Origin: Pseudoduganella buxea
Lineage (GTDB): Bacteria > Pseudomonadota > Gammaproteobacteria > Burkholderiales > Burkholderiaceae_D
NCBI RefSeq assembly: GCF_009720835.1
Contig: NZ_WNKZ01000039.1
Coordinates: forward strand, 1 to 53,756
Length of the DNA stretch: 53,756 nucleotides
Direction: 5' to 3'
Positions within the stretch are counted from its first letter, which is position 1, and each line of letters begins with the position of its first letter. The position numbers and the translations under genes were made by a program. A model generated the notes under the pieces. It saw only the letters and a program-made list of their open reading frames with translations. It was not told the origin of the DNA and ran no database searches. Positions 1 through 8,713 of this stretch are shown here, one piece after another.

Positions 1-1
1 G

Positions 2-994
2 GTGGTACCGCCTGTGGTGCCGCCGGCCGCGGCACGGCCGGCATCCCCGCCGGCACCCCGTCCTGCGCCCACGGCGGCCGGACCCACCCCGGCCCAGCCG
101 CCGCTGCGAAAACCCGTTGGCAAGGTTACGTGGGCGCTGGTGGCCTTGTTCCTGCTGGCCGTCTGGTTCCTCGTCAAGCCGGGCGACCCGTCGAAGAAGT
201 TCGACGGCCGGGTCGACGAGGCCGTGGCGCTGACGAAGCAATGCCGCATCGCCGATGCCCGCGCCGAGCTGGCCGAGCTGCGGTCAAGCAAGGCCAGCCG
301 CGACCAGCTGGCCCGTTTGCAGGGCGCCATCACCAGCGCGGCCACGGCCTGCGAGCGCAAGCAGCAGCGCACCCGCGCCTGGGCCGATACGCAGAAGGCG
401 CTGGAAACGGCCTTAGCCAGCGGTGCCGTCGACAAGGCATCGAGCCGGCTGGCGACCTTTACCCGCAAGTGGAGCGAAGACGACGAAACGCGCGAGTGGC
501 GCAGCCGCATCGACGCACGCCGTGCCGAGAAGCTGCTGGACGAAGCCAATGCCTGCCTGGCCCGCAAGGACCGCGCCTGCGTGCAGGCGAAACTGGAGGC
601 TGCGGCGAAACTGAAACGGCCGGAAGCATCGCCCCGCATCGAGGCGCTGCGCGAATCGCTGTCACGGCTGCTGGAATCGACCTTGCTCGAAGGTGGCGCC
701 GCGGCCCAGCCGCCGGCGGCACCGCCGGCCCAGCCGGCGCGCCAGCTCAGCACCGCCAATTTCGTCGAACCGAATGCGCGCGAGGCCGGCCGCCTGCAGT
801 TGGAGGCCGAGCGCGAACTGGCGCAGGGGAACTACCGGGGCGCGATGAGCAAGGCGGCCCAGTGCGCCACCCTGGTGGCCGGCGGCGGGCGCGAATGCCA
901 GCTGCTGCGCGACCGCGCGGCCCGGCTCGACCGCGAGTACCAGCAATGCCTGGTCGGCGGCCACCAGTGGTCGGGCGAGCGCTGCCAGCAGTAG
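2..994 (+). CDS. Partial membrane-anchored hypothetical protein (5' end outside window)
   Basis: The reading frame is open from the window edge to TAG at 992-994, so the true start lies upstream. The visible 330 residues begin with a Pro/Ala-rich linker of about 38 residues. One membrane helix follows (about residues 41-58, VTWALVALFLLAVWFLV), then a long charged, Ala-rich, probably helical region (residues 65-240). A second Pro/Ala linker near 230-245 leads to a Cys-containing C-terminal segment with CATLVAGGGREC and a final CLVGGHQWSGERCQQ. This pattern suits a single-pass protein with a cytoplasmic N-terminal domain and a periplasmic helical domain. I do not recognise a family, and the function is unknown. 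Codon use is like the neighbours. Confidence 0.7.
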   Translation: MVPPVVPPAAARPASPPAPRPAPTAAGPTPAQPPLRKPVGKVTWALVALFLLAVWFLVKPGDPSKKFDGRVDEAVALTKQCRIADARAELAELRSSKASRDQLARLQGAITSAATACERKQQRTRAWADTQKALETALASGAVDKASSRLATFTRKWSEDDETREWRSRIDARRAEKLLDEANACLARKDRACVQAKLEAAAKLKRPEASPRIEALRESLSRLLESTLLEGGAAAQPPAAPPAQPARQLSTANFVEPNAREAGRLQLEAERELAQGNYRGAMSKAAQCATLVAGGGRECQLLRDRAARLDREYQQCLVGGHQWSGERCQQ

Positions 995-1067
995 GGCGGC
1001 AGCGCCACCGGCGCGCGGCGCTCGTGGGAAATTTGCTAGACTGTGCGGCAACACGAAGGAGGCCACC

Positions 1068-1424
1068 ATGACACTCATTACACGCTGCCTGCCGGGCTGC
1101 CTGCTGCTGCTGGCGCTGGCGGGCTGTCAGGACAAGGACCAGGACCGGCGCGTCGACGGTCCGGCCGAGCGGGCCGGCCGCGAGTTGGACCAGGCGGCCA
1201 AGAAGGCGGAAGTCCACCTGGACAGGGCCAATGAAGAACTGAAGGTGGCGGCCACCAAGACAGGCCGCGAACTGGACCAGTTTGCCGGAAAGGCTGGCGA
1301 GCACCTGGACAAGGCGGCCGACGTGGTAGGCCGCAAGCTGGAACGGGCCGGCGAAAAGATCCAGGCCAATGCGCGCGAAGCGCGCGAGGATGAGCCGGCG
1401 CCGAAGGGCGAGCGCGCGAAGTAA
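1068..1424 (+). CDS. Small lipoprotein with amphipathic-helix repeats
   Basis: The 118-residue product has an AAGGAGG ribosome site at 1056-1062, just before the ATG. It starts with a lipoprotein signal peptide ending in the lipobox LALAGC (residues 14-19), so the mature N-terminal Cys19 should be lipidated. The rest is charged and helical. It contains irregular repeats of an 11-residue amphipathic unit, with GRELDQAAKK, GRELDQFAGK, EHLDKAADV and RKLERAGEK in turn. Such repeats occur in envelope-stress and apolipoprotein-like small proteins. The precise role is unknown. It sits alone between the partial gene upstream and a convergent GGDEF gene. Confidence 0.7.
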   Translation: MTLITRCLPGCLLLLALAGCQDKDQDRRVDGPAERAGRELDQAAKKAEVHLDRANEELKVAATKTGRELDQFAGKAGEHLDKAADVVGRKLERAGEKIQANAREAREDEPAPKGERAK

Positions 1425-1429
1425 TCCAA

Positions 1430-1466
1430 GCGGGGATGGCGATTGCGCCATTCTCCGCATTTTTCC
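1430..1466 (+). terminator. Rho-independent terminator after the lipoprotein gene
   Basis: GCGGGGATGGC pairs with GCCATTCTCCGC with a small mismatch, followed by ATTTTT. It lies between convergent genes, immediately beside the stop codon of the GGDEF gene. Confidence 0.55.
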
Positions 1467-3608
1467 TCAATGCCGCCGGCTTTTGAGCGGTACCACATTG
1501 CTCGGCACGGCCTGATCCGGTGTCGCCTCGGGCGGCGGCGGTTCTCCCGCCGCGCCACCGAGCACCACCGACATGTCCACGAAGCCGTCGCGCCAGGCCT
1601 GTTCCAGGTTCTGCTCGATCGCTTCCATCGTCGTCTGGCCGAACTTGGCGAAGCCGCGCACGCCGTAGGCGCGGTTGCGGCCGTGCGACTTGGCCAGGTA
1701 CAGCGCCATGTCCACCAGGTTGACGGCCCGTTCCCACGATATCGCCACGCCGCCCGGCGCCAGCGGGAAGGGGGCGAAGCCGACCGACACGTTGACGGGA
1801 ATGACAGTGCCCTGGTACTCCAGCGACTGCGACGAAATGCTGTACAGGATGCGCCGCGCCACTTCGTCCAGGCCATTGCGCGACACGGCCGGCAGGAAGG
1901 CGAGGAATTCCTCGCCGCCCCAGCGCACGATCATGTCCGTCTCGCGCAGGGCCACGCGCAGGCTTTGCGCGATCATCTTCAGCACGGCGTCGCCGGCGGC
2001 ATGGCCGAAGGTATCGTTGACGTTCTTGAAATGGTCGACGTCGAGCAGGAACATGGCACCCACCGTATCGTCAGCCAGGTTGCGGCGCTCGTCGTCGCCG
2101 GCGCGCACGTCGGTGCGCATGAAGTCCTGGAAGTGGCGCCGGTTGTACAGCATCGTCAGCGGGTCGAGCGAACTTTGCTGCTTCAGTTCCAGGTTTTTCT
2201 CTTCCAGCTTGGCGTTGGCGTGGCGCACCTTGCGGTACAGCAGGCCGACGATGGCCGACACCAGCGCGAACACGACGGCCAGCAACCACCAGATGCGCTG
2301 CTGCAGCCGCCGGTTGTCCAGTTCCGCGCCCTTGACGCGGTTTTCCTGGCGCAGCGCCTCGATCTGCTGCTGCTTTTTCTCGGTATCGTATTTCTGCTGC
2401 AGGTCCAGCACGGCCTTCTGGCGCTGTTCGGCGAACATCTCGCTGGAGATCCTGCGTTCGCGGTGATACGCGTCGACGGCCGCCTTGTAGTCGCCGGCAT
2501 GTTCCAGCGCGCCGCCGTATTCGAGCAGCACGGCCTGCAGTTCCGGCTTGTCGCCCTGCTTTTCATAGGTCGCCAGGCCCATCTCGAACTGCTGCTTGCC
2601 CTCGGACACGCGGCCCTGGCCCAGGTAGGCCTGGCCCAGGTTGATGCGCGCCGTGGCGATATCGTTATTGCTGTTGACGTCGATGGATGCCTTCAGGGCC
2701 TGGCTGGCATAGGTCTGGGCTTCGTGGTACTTGTGTTCCTTCAGGTAGCTGTCCGACAGGTTGACCAGGGTCGTGGCCATCATCTGCCGGGCGCCGATGC
2801 TCTTTTCCAGCGCCAGGCCTTCGAACAGCGCACGGCGGGCCCGCTTGAAATCCTTCAGCTCGATGGCCAGGCCGTACTCATTGCTGAGGGCCGCGGCCAC
2901 GCGTCCTGGCGTACCCATCGCGCGGGCGATCGCCATCGCTTCACGCTGGGTGTCCGATGCCTTGTCCAGTTGGCGCATGTTTACGTACAGCATGACGAGT
3001 CCATACAGGGCGTTCGCCAGCGGTCCCTGGTCGCCCTCGATCTTGCGCGCCATGTCCACGGCGGACTGCAGGCGTGCCAGCGCCAGCGGGTAGTTGCCTT
3101 GTTCCTGGTAGGACTGGCCCGCCACGATGGTGGCCGCCACCAGCACGTCTGGATTGCCGGTCGTCCTGGCAATGCGCTCGGCCTCGAAGGAGGTGGCATG
3201 TGCCGCGGCCAGCTGTTCGAGCATGTACTGGGCGTTGGCGCGCGCGATCAGGCCCTTGACGAGGGTGATATCGTCCTTCTGCTCCTTGCCGAAGGCCACC
3301 AGCCGGTCGGCCAGCACCAGTGACTGCTGCAGATTGCCGATGCTGCGCTCGGCACTGCTGTAGTAGGACAGGAAATCGGCGCGCTGCGCCGTCGGCGCCG
3401 TGGCGATGTCGCCCTGCATGACCTGCAGCTGCTGCAGTGCCTGTTCGGGCATGAAGCGCACCATTTCGCGGACCTGCTGCAGCCGTCCCGCCAGCGAGTC
3501 GTCGCCGAACGCGAGCATGGGCAGCAGCCATAGTGCGGCGGCGCAGCGGCGCAAGGTGCGGACACCGGTTGCTTGCGTAAGATATTCTGACAGGATGGTG
3601 GATGCCAC
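1467..3608 (-). CDS. TPR-containing membrane diguanylate cyclase (GGDEF)
   Basis: Probable diguanylate cyclase making cyclic-di-GMP from two GTP, 713 aa. A signal-like hydrophobic segment lies near residues 20-35. Tetratricopeptide-like helical repeats fill about 80-390 and should be periplasmic. A coiled coil (390-437) precedes one membrane helix (about 438-457) and a cytoplasmic GGDEF domain (about 480-650). The active-site loop reads GGEEF (564-568), a functional variant. An RETD motif at 555-558, five residues upstream, is an intact inhibitory I-site, so product inhibition is expected. The C-terminal 60 residues are a Pro-rich extension of unknown role. The start is GTG, chosen because GAGGA lies 7 bases upstream; there is no suitable upstream ATG. 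The sensory ligand is unknown. Confidence 0.88.
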   Translation of the reverse strand: MASTILSEYLTQATGVRTLRRCAAALWLLPMLAFGDDSLAGRLQQVREMVRFMPEQALQQLQVMQGDIATAPTAQRADFLSYYSSAERSIGNLQQSLVLADRLVAFGKEQKDDITLVKGLIARANAQYMLEQLAAAHATSFEAERIARTTGNPDVLVAATIVAGQSYQEQGNYPLALARLQSAVDMARKIEGDQGPLANALYGLVMLYVNMRQLDKASDTQREAMAIARAMGTPGRVAAALSNEYGLAIELKDFKRARRALFEGLALEKSIGARQMMATTLVNLSDSYLKEHKYHEAQTYASQALKASIDVNSNNDIATARINLGQAYLGQGRVSEGKQQFEMGLATYEKQGDKPELQAVLLEYGGALEHAGDYKAAVDAYHRERRISSEMFAEQRQKAVLDLQQKYDTEKKQQQIEALRQENRVKGAELDNRRLQQRIWWLLAVVFALVSAIVGLLYRKVRHANAKLEEKNLELKQQSSLDPLTMLYNRRHFQDFMRTDVRAGDDERRNLADDTVGAMFLLDVDHFKNVNDTFGHAAGDAVLKMIAQSLRVALRETDMIVRWGGEEFLAFLPAVSRNGLDEVARRILYSISSQSLEYQGTVIPVNVSVGFAPFPLAPGGVAISWERAVNLVDMALYLAKSHGRNRAYGVRGFAKFGQTTMEAIEQNLEQAWRDGFVDMSVVLGGAAGEPPPPEATPDQAVPSNVVPLKSRRH

Positions 3609-3657
3609 TTGCGGTCCTCGAGCTGCACGGCGCGAAGACGTGGCGGCGTGTTAGCGC

Positions 3658-3663
3658 ATTATA
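3658..3663 (-). promoter_or_regulatory. Possible -10 element for the diguanylate cyclase gene
   Basis: A perfect TATAAT on the minus strand about 50 bases before the GTG start. No good -35 lies at the usual spacing, so this is tentative. Confidence 0.3.
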
Positions 3664-3813
3664 TGCCCGTTGCTGTTGAGAACGATCAAGCGCGCGGCAA
3701 TCCTGCCATTGAAAAATCGCCTTAACGCTTTTACGCAACACAGTTATCTTCGAGTTATTATCAGCCTGTTAAGTCATGCCCGGGCGCCGCAGGGCGTCCG
3801 GGCCGGCAGGTGA

Positions 3814-5661
3814 TCAGGCCGCCAACTGTTGCAGCAAATACAAGCGCTGGTACAGGCCGCCGTCGATCTGCATCAGGGCTTCGTGCGACCCGGTTTCCTC
3901 GATGCGGCCATGGTTCAGCACGACGATGCGGTCGGCATCGCGGATGGTCGATAGCCGGTGCGCGATGGCGATGATGGTCACTCTACCGCGCAATTCGTTC
4001 ATGGCCTGCTGCACGATCTGCTCGGTCTGGCTGTCGATGCGCGACGTCGCTTCGTCCAGCAGCAGGATGCGCGGCTCGCCGGCCAGCGCGCGGGCGATCG
4101 CGATCAGCTGCTTCTGGCCCGAGGACAGGCGCGAGCCGCCTTCACCCAGCAAGGTGTCGTAGCCTTCTTCCAGCGCGGCGATGAATTCGTGCGCATGGGC
4201 CGCGCGGGCCGCTTCCTCGATGCGGCTGCGCGGGAGGCCGCGGCCCATGTCGATGTTTTCGTGGGCCGACGCGGCCAGCAGGAACGGGTCCTGCGGCACC
4301 AGGCCGACGTCGGCACGGAAGTGCTCGTTGTCGATATCGTCCAGCGGCACGCCGTTCATCAGGATGCTGCCGTGGCGTGCCGGGTAGTAGCGCAGCAGCA
4401 GCGACAGCAGGGTCGACTTGCCGCTGCCCGTGTGGCCGACGATGCCGAAGAACGCGCCATGCGGGATATCGAGCGTCAGGTCGTGCAGCACGCGCTGGCC
4501 CTCGTTATAGGCGAAGTCCAGATGGCGGATCGACACGGCCGGTCCGCTGGCGGGGGTGCGCGCTTCATTGGCTGCCGCCTTCGCCGCACCGGGCTTGCCG
4601 TGTTCCAGCGTGTTGGCTTCGTCCAGCAGCCCGGCCACGCGGGCGCTGGCCACCACCGACTGCTGCAGCTGGCTGAACTGCATGGTGATCTGGATCAGCG
4701 GCTCGATCACGCGGGCGATGTAGTTGATGAAGGCGTACAGCACGCCCACTTCGGCCGCGTTCATCATGCCGCTGCCGCCGCGCTGGCCGAAGAACCAGAT
4801 CACGGCGGCCAGCAGCACGACATTGAGCATGTCCAGCGCGGGGCGCAGCAGCCACGCGTTGGCGCGGATCTCGGCCACGCGCTGCGTGTAGTGCTCGGCA
4901 TTGGTGCGGCCGAAGCGTTCGCCGAAGCGGCCTTCCGCGTTATTCGCCTGCAGCACCGTCATGCCGCCGATCGATTCGGCCATCTGCGCATTGATGTCGC
5001 TGCGCAGCTGGCGCGCCCGCGTCACGGCCGGCGCGGAAAGGCGCTGGTACAGCCAGACGATCAGCAGCACGCAGGGCATCAGGGCGACGACGATCAGCAT
5101 CAGGCGCCAGTCCAGCCACGCCATCGCGGCGATCGTCCCCACCAGCACGATGGTGCTGTCGAGGATGACGAACAGCACCTGGATATACAGGCCCTTGACG
5201 GCCTCGGTGTCGTTCGTCACGCGCGAGACCAGCTGGCCCGTGATGGCGCGGTCGAAGAAGGCCATCGGCAGGCGCAGCACGTGGCCATAGACCTGCTCGC
5301 GCAGCCGCTGCACGGAGCGCATCGCCAGGCCGGACAGTCGCACCAGCTGCAGATAGCGCAGCCACGTGGAGGCGCAGCCGGTCAGCACCACGCCGCCCAG
5401 CAGCAGGGCCATGGCCTGCCAGTCGAGCGCGCGCGGCAGCAAGTGCTCGTCGATCAGGCGCTTGCCCAGCAACGGACCGATCACCTCCAGGCCGGCCGCG
5501 CAGACCAGCCACAGCACGGCCCAGTACAGGTGGCGCCGATCCGGTTCGGCGGCGCGGCGCAGCAGCCCGAAGGCACGGCGCATCTGTGCTTTCTGCTGCT
5601 GCCGTTCTTCCTGTTTTTCTTCCTGCGTTTCTTCCTGCTTGTATTGTGAATCAGATTGCAT
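3814..5661 (-). CDS. mdlB: ABC exporter half-transporter MdlB (SmdB)-like
   Basis: Fused membrane-ATPase half transporter, 615 aa. A charged Gln/Glu-rich N-terminus (1-30) is followed by six membrane helices (about 45-330) and the nucleotide-binding domain (about 375-610). Walker A is GHTGSGKST (409-417), the signature LSSGQ (512-516) and Walker B ILLLDE (532-537), with the catalytic Glu537 present and an H-loop AHRLS. It overlaps mdlA by 11 bases (5651-5661), so the two are translationally coupled and should form one heterodimer. MdlA supplies the degenerate catalytic site. The exported substrate is unknown; the E. coli pair is only loosely assigned to multidrug export. Confidence 0.9.
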   Translation of the reverse strand: MQSDSQYKQEETQEEKQEERQQQKAQMRRAFGLLRRAAEPDRRHLYWAVLWLVCAAGLEVIGPLLGKRLIDEHLLPRALDWQAMALLLGGVVLTGCASTWLRYLQLVRLSGLAMRSVQRLREQVYGHVLRLPMAFFDRAITGQLVSRVTNDTEAVKGLYIQVLFVILDSTIVLVGTIAAMAWLDWRLMLIVVALMPCVLLIVWLYQRLSAPAVTRARQLRSDINAQMAESIGGMTVLQANNAEGRFGERFGRTNAEHYTQRVAEIRANAWLLRPALDMLNVVLLAAVIWFFGQRGGSGMMNAAEVGVLYAFINYIARVIEPLIQITMQFSQLQQSVVASARVAGLLDEANTLEHGKPGAAKAAANEARTPASGPAVSIRHLDFAYNEGQRVLHDLTLDIPHGAFFGIVGHTGSGKSTLLSLLLRYYPARHGSILMNGVPLDDIDNEHFRADVGLVPQDPFLLAASAHENIDMGRGLPRSRIEEAARAAHAHEFIAALEEGYDTLLGEGGSRLSSGQKQLIAIARALAGEPRILLLDEATSRIDSQTEQIVQQAMNELRGRVTIIAIAHRLSTIRDADRIVVLNHGRIEETGSHEALMQIDGGLYQRLYLLQQLAA

Positions 5662-7402
5662 CGAGGCTGGCCTCCAGTTGTTGGTAGCGCCACTGGCTGG
5701 CGTACCAGCCGTCCAGGGCCAGCAGCTCGTCGTGCGTGCCCGCTTCGACGATGCGGCCCGCCTTCAGCACGACGATGTGGTCGGCATTGACGACGGCCGA
5801 CAGGCGGTGGCTGGCGATGATGGCGCTGCGCACGGGGCGGGCCCGGCGCAGTTCTTCCAGGTGCTCCAGGATGCGCGTTTCCGTGCCCGTGTCGACGGCC
5901 GACAGCGCGTCGTCCAGCAGCAGCAGGTCGTTATCGGACAGCAGGGCGCGGGCAATCGCCACGCGCTGGCGCTGACCGCCGGACAAGGTGATGCCGCGCT
6001 CGCCCACTTCCGTCTCGTACCCGTGCGGGAACAGCTTGATGTCGTCGTCGATGGCGGCCAGGTCGGCGGCATGCTCGACCTCCTGGCGGCTCGCATCGGG
6101 CCGCGCCAGGGCGATGTTCTCGGCGATCGAGGCGGAAAACAGGAAGGACTCCTGCGGCACCCAGCTGATGGCGTCGCGCAGCGCGGCCAGCGTGTAGTCG
6201 TCCAGCGCATGGCCGCTCCAGCGCGCGCTGCCTTCGCGCGGCGTCAGCTGGCGCAGCAGCACGCGCAGCAGGGTCGACTTGCCCGCGCCGGTGGGACCCA
6301 CCAGGCCCAGGGTCTGCCCAGGTGCCAGGCGCAGCGATACATTCGACAGCGCCGGCTCCGACTGGCCCGGATAGCTGACGGTGACGTTGTCGAGCACCAG
6401 TTCGCCCGGCGCCAGCGTCTTGATGTTGCCGTGGTCATCGATCGACAAGGGCGCATCCAGCAACGGCTGCAGCCGCGCCCACGCGGCGCGCCCCCGTTCG
6501 ATCAGCGACAGCACCCAGCCGGCCGCGAACATGGGCCAGATCAGCTGGCCCAGGTACATCGAAAAACTCGTCAGCGCGCCGATGGTCAGCTGGTTCTGCC
6601 ACACCAGGTAGCCGCCCACGCCAAGGGTCAGGCCGGTGGCGGCCGTCAGCGCCAGGCCCACGGAAGGTTCGTAGGCCGCTTCCCAGCGCTGCGCCGCCAG
6701 GGTCGAATCGGCTGCCTTGCCGGCCAGTTTGCCGAAGGTGTCCGCGCTGCGCGTTTCCAGGCCCAGGGCACGCAGGGTGCGCACACCCGTCAGCGTTTCC
6801 TGCACGTGGTCGTTCAGGGCCGAGAAGGCATGCAATGCGTCGGCAGATGCCGTGTGGATGTGGCTCGAAATGCGCCAGAACGCATAGGCCATGAAGGGGA
6901 AGGGCAGCAGCGCGATCAGGGCCAGGCGCCAGTCGACGCCGAGGGTCATCACGCCCAGCACCATCACCAGGGTCAGTGTGCCGTCGAAGCCGGCCAGCAT
7001 CGCCTCGCCGGCGGCCATCTCGATGGCATCGATGTCGTTGGTGGCCAGCGCCATCAGGTCGCCCGTGCGCTGCTTCTGGTAGAAGGCGGGGCCCTGCAGC
7101 GACAGGCGGCGGTGGAAGCGCGTGCGCAGTTCCACGCCGAGGCGGTAGGCGGCCGAATACAGGCGGATGCGCCATGCCACGCGCAGGGCGTAATTGGCGA
7201 CGCCGACCAGCAGCAGGATGATGATATCGGCCAGCAGTTCGTCCCGCGTGAGCCGGTGCGCGGCAAGCGCGTCGATCATGGCGCCGACCTGGCGGGGAAT
7301 CCAGATGGCGATCAGGGCGACGCCGACCAGCATGACCGCGGCGCCAGCGTACGCCCGCCAGTGCGACCGCACGAAGCCGGCGATTAGCCTCGTTAAACTC
7401 AT
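5651..7402 (-). CDS. mdlA: ABC exporter half-transporter MdlA (SmdA)-like, degenerate ATPase site
   Basis: 583-aa partner of MdlB. Six membrane helices (about 15-310) precede the ATPase domain (about 335-575). Walker A is GPTGAGKST (369-377) and the signature LSGGQ (473-477). Walker B reads LLLLDD (493-498), so Asp498 replaces the catalytic Glu. That asymmetry is known in heterodimeric exporters such as TM287/288, in which only one of the two ATP sites hydrolyses well. The C-terminal YQQLEASLDAI closely resembles the E. coli MdlA tail. The start codon and its AGGA ribosome site lie inside a strong hairpin (7402-7438), which suggests translational or operator control of the whole mdlAB unit. 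Confidence 0.9.
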   Translation of the reverse strand: MSLTRLIAGFVRSHWRAYAGAAVMLVGVALIAIWIPRQVGAMIDALAAHRLTRDELLADIIILLLVGVANYALRVAWRIRLYSAAYRLGVELRTRFHRRLSLQGPAFYQKQRTGDLMALATNDIDAIEMAAGEAMLAGFDGTLTLVMVLGVMTLGVDWRLALIALLPFPFMAYAFWRISSHIHTASADALHAFSALNDHVQETLTGVRTLRALGLETRSADTFGKLAGKAADSTLAAQRWEAAYEPSVGLALTAATGLTLGVGGYLVWQNQLTIGALTSFSMYLGQLIWPMFAAGWVLSLIERGRAAWARLQPLLDAPLSIDDHGNIKTLAPGELVLDNVTVSYPGQSEPALSNVSLRLAPGQTLGLVGPTGAGKSTLLRVLLRQLTPREGSARWSGHALDDYTLAALRDAISWVPQESFLFSASIAENIALARPDASRQEVEHAADLAAIDDDIKLFPHGYETEVGERGITLSGGQRQRVAIARALLSDNDLLLLDDALSAVDTGTETRILEHLEELRRARPVRSAIIASHRLSAVVNADHIVVLKAGRIVEAGTHDELLALDGWYASQWRYQQLEASLDAI

Positions 7403-7438
7403 GATGTATCCTTCGACGAAGGTCGACAGGATACATCA
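7402..7438 (-). promoter_or_regulatory. Long inverted repeat covering the mdlA ribosome-binding site
   Basis: TGATGTATCCT (7402-7412) and AGGATACATCA (7428-7438) are perfect 11-base arms. An inner TCGAC/GTCGA pair continues the stem with one bulged base. In the mRNA the AGGA of the ribosome site pairs with UCCU. It could be an RNA hairpin that hides the site, or a DNA operator for a dimeric repressor; sequence alone cannot decide. Confidence 0.6.
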
Positions 7439-7462
7439 GCAGGGCATATCTTGCCGGACAGG

Positions 7463-7487
7463 GCCGGGTCCGGTGCAGGGACCCGGC
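7463..7487 (-). terminator. Hairpin downstream of phasin gene
   Basis: GCCGGGTCC and GGACCCGGC are perfect 9-base arms with a 7-base loop, located 28 bases past the phasin stop. There is no T-run, so it is either a weak terminator or an mRNA-stabilising stem. Confidence 0.4.
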
Positions 7488-7514
7488 GTGGCAGGGTGGA
7501 GGAGGGAGGTGGGC

Positions 7515-8468
7515 TTACTTGCGCGGCTGCGACTTGCCGCTGTTCGGCACCGACTTCAGCGAAGCGGCACCCTTGTCGGCGATGGCCGACAGGGCTTCGG
7601 CGACGGGCTTGGCGGCCGGGCGGCCACGCATGGTTTTCGGTGCGGGCGTGGCCTCCGGTGCTTCGGCCGTTTCAGCCGCCGGCGTCACGGGCGCGGCATC
7701 GGCGACGGCGGCGGCAATGGCGGCCGTGGCCTGTTCCACATTGTCGCTGGCCGTCGCGGCGACCTGCCCGGTGTTGTGCCGGGCCGCCTCCACGACGGGC
7801 GCTGCCGCCTGCACGGCCTGCTCGCCGGCCTTGGCCGCCTGCTGCACCGCCTGTTCGGACGCATGGGCCACCTGCTGCGTTGCCTGCCGGGTCGCATCAC
7901 TGGCCTGGTGCAAGGCGGCATTGGCCGCCTCGGCCGTCTGCGTCACCACCTGGCGGGTCGCATCCACTGCCTGCGTCGTGGCCTGGCTGGCCGACTGCAG
8001 GACAGCCTGCAATCCGGTCTGGGAAGCGGCCTGCAAAGCCGTCTGCGAGGCGGCCACGTCCTCCGTGACCTTGCCGACATTGGCCGCCGTCAGGGCCAGC
8101 GTCTTGCTCGCGGTGGCGCGGAACTGGTCGCTGGCCGATTGCAGCAGGTCGACCTGGGCCCGGCTGGCGATGCCATACAGCTCGCGGCCATACGACAGCA
8201 GGCCTTCCACGGTGGGCAGGGGGCGCGCGGCCAGCGCCAGCACCTCGCGCGGGTCCTTCGCTTCCAGCAGTTCGCGAGCCGACGTGGTGCTGCGCTCCAG
8301 GACGTTCTTTGCCGCGTTGATGTTCAGCGCGGTGACCTGCTGGACGTTTTCCACGGACTTGCGCAGCACGGTATTGAAGAAGTTCAGCTGGGTTTCGATT
8401 TGCGACTTGCCGCTTGCCGACAGTTGCTCGGTGATGGACGACGTCAGTGAAGAGGTAGGCGAAGACAT
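7515..8468 (-). CDS. Phasin family protein with long Ala-rich helical tail
   Basis: Phasins coat polyhydroxyalkanoate granules and control their size. This one is 317 aa, well above the common 180-190. The start is the ATG at 8468 because AAAGGAG sits 6 bases upstream; the frame is also open to 8621, but that extension lacks phasin features. Residues 1-120 match the phasin domain (SGKSQIETQLNFFNTVLRK; later LEAKDPREVLALAA). Residues about 120-255 are Ala/Gln/Thr-rich coiled-coil repeats (VTQTAEAANAALHQ type). An Ala/Pro linker then leads to a basic tail with KTMRGRPAAKP. The tail recalls PhaF-type phasins that bind DNA, which is inference. Confidence 0.85.
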   Translation of the reverse strand: MSSPTSSLTSSITEQLSASGKSQIETQLNFFNTVLRKSVENVQQVTALNINAAKNVLERSTTSARELLEAKDPREVLALAARPLPTVEGLLSYGRELYGIASRAQVDLLQSASDQFRATASKTLALTAANVGKVTEDVAASQTALQAASQTGLQAVLQSASQATTQAVDATRQVVTQTAEAANAALHQASDATRQATQQVAHASEQAVQQAAKAGEQAVQAAAPVVEAARHNTGQVAATASDNVEQATAAIAAAVADAAPVTPAAETAEAPEATPAPKTMRGRPAAKPVAEALSAIADKGAASLKSVPNSGKSQPRK

Positions 8469-8545
8469 AAGCACTCCTTTGAATTTGGAATAGTGCGTGG
8501 GAATAGTGGGATTGGCGCCTGCGAATGGTGCGATGCAATAAAGAC

Positions 8546-8573
8546 ATTCTAGCGACGATTGCAAGGGTTGCAA
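8546..8573 (-). promoter_or_regulatory. Sigma-70-like promoter for phasin gene
   Basis: On the minus strand TTGCAA (8568-8573), a 16-base spacer and TAGAAT (8546-8551), about 80 bases before the start codon. Confidence 0.5.
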
Positions 8574-8660
8574 AGCGATTTCGGACCGTGCCTGGCTGAG
8601 TTCGAGTCGAAATTTATGCACTGCAACATTGCGTCGCGGCGGCCAATGTCCAGCAATTCA

Positions 8661-8690
8661 TTGCACGAAGCGGGGGCCTTTGCCTACAAT
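8661..8690 (+). promoter_or_regulatory. Sigma-70-like promoter for the deaminase gene
   Basis: TTGCAC (8661-8666), an 18-base spacer and TACAAT (8685-8690), 24 bases before the ATG, which has GAGGAGG as its ribosome site. Confidence 0.5.
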
Positions 8691-8713
8691 CAGCCATCAA
8701 CCGAGGAGGGACG

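Noticed and set aside
1443..3323. 626-residue plus-strand frame opposite the GGDEF gene
   Set aside because: His/Gln/Arg-rich antisense translation with no start signal; the GGDEF gene on the other strand has complete motifs.
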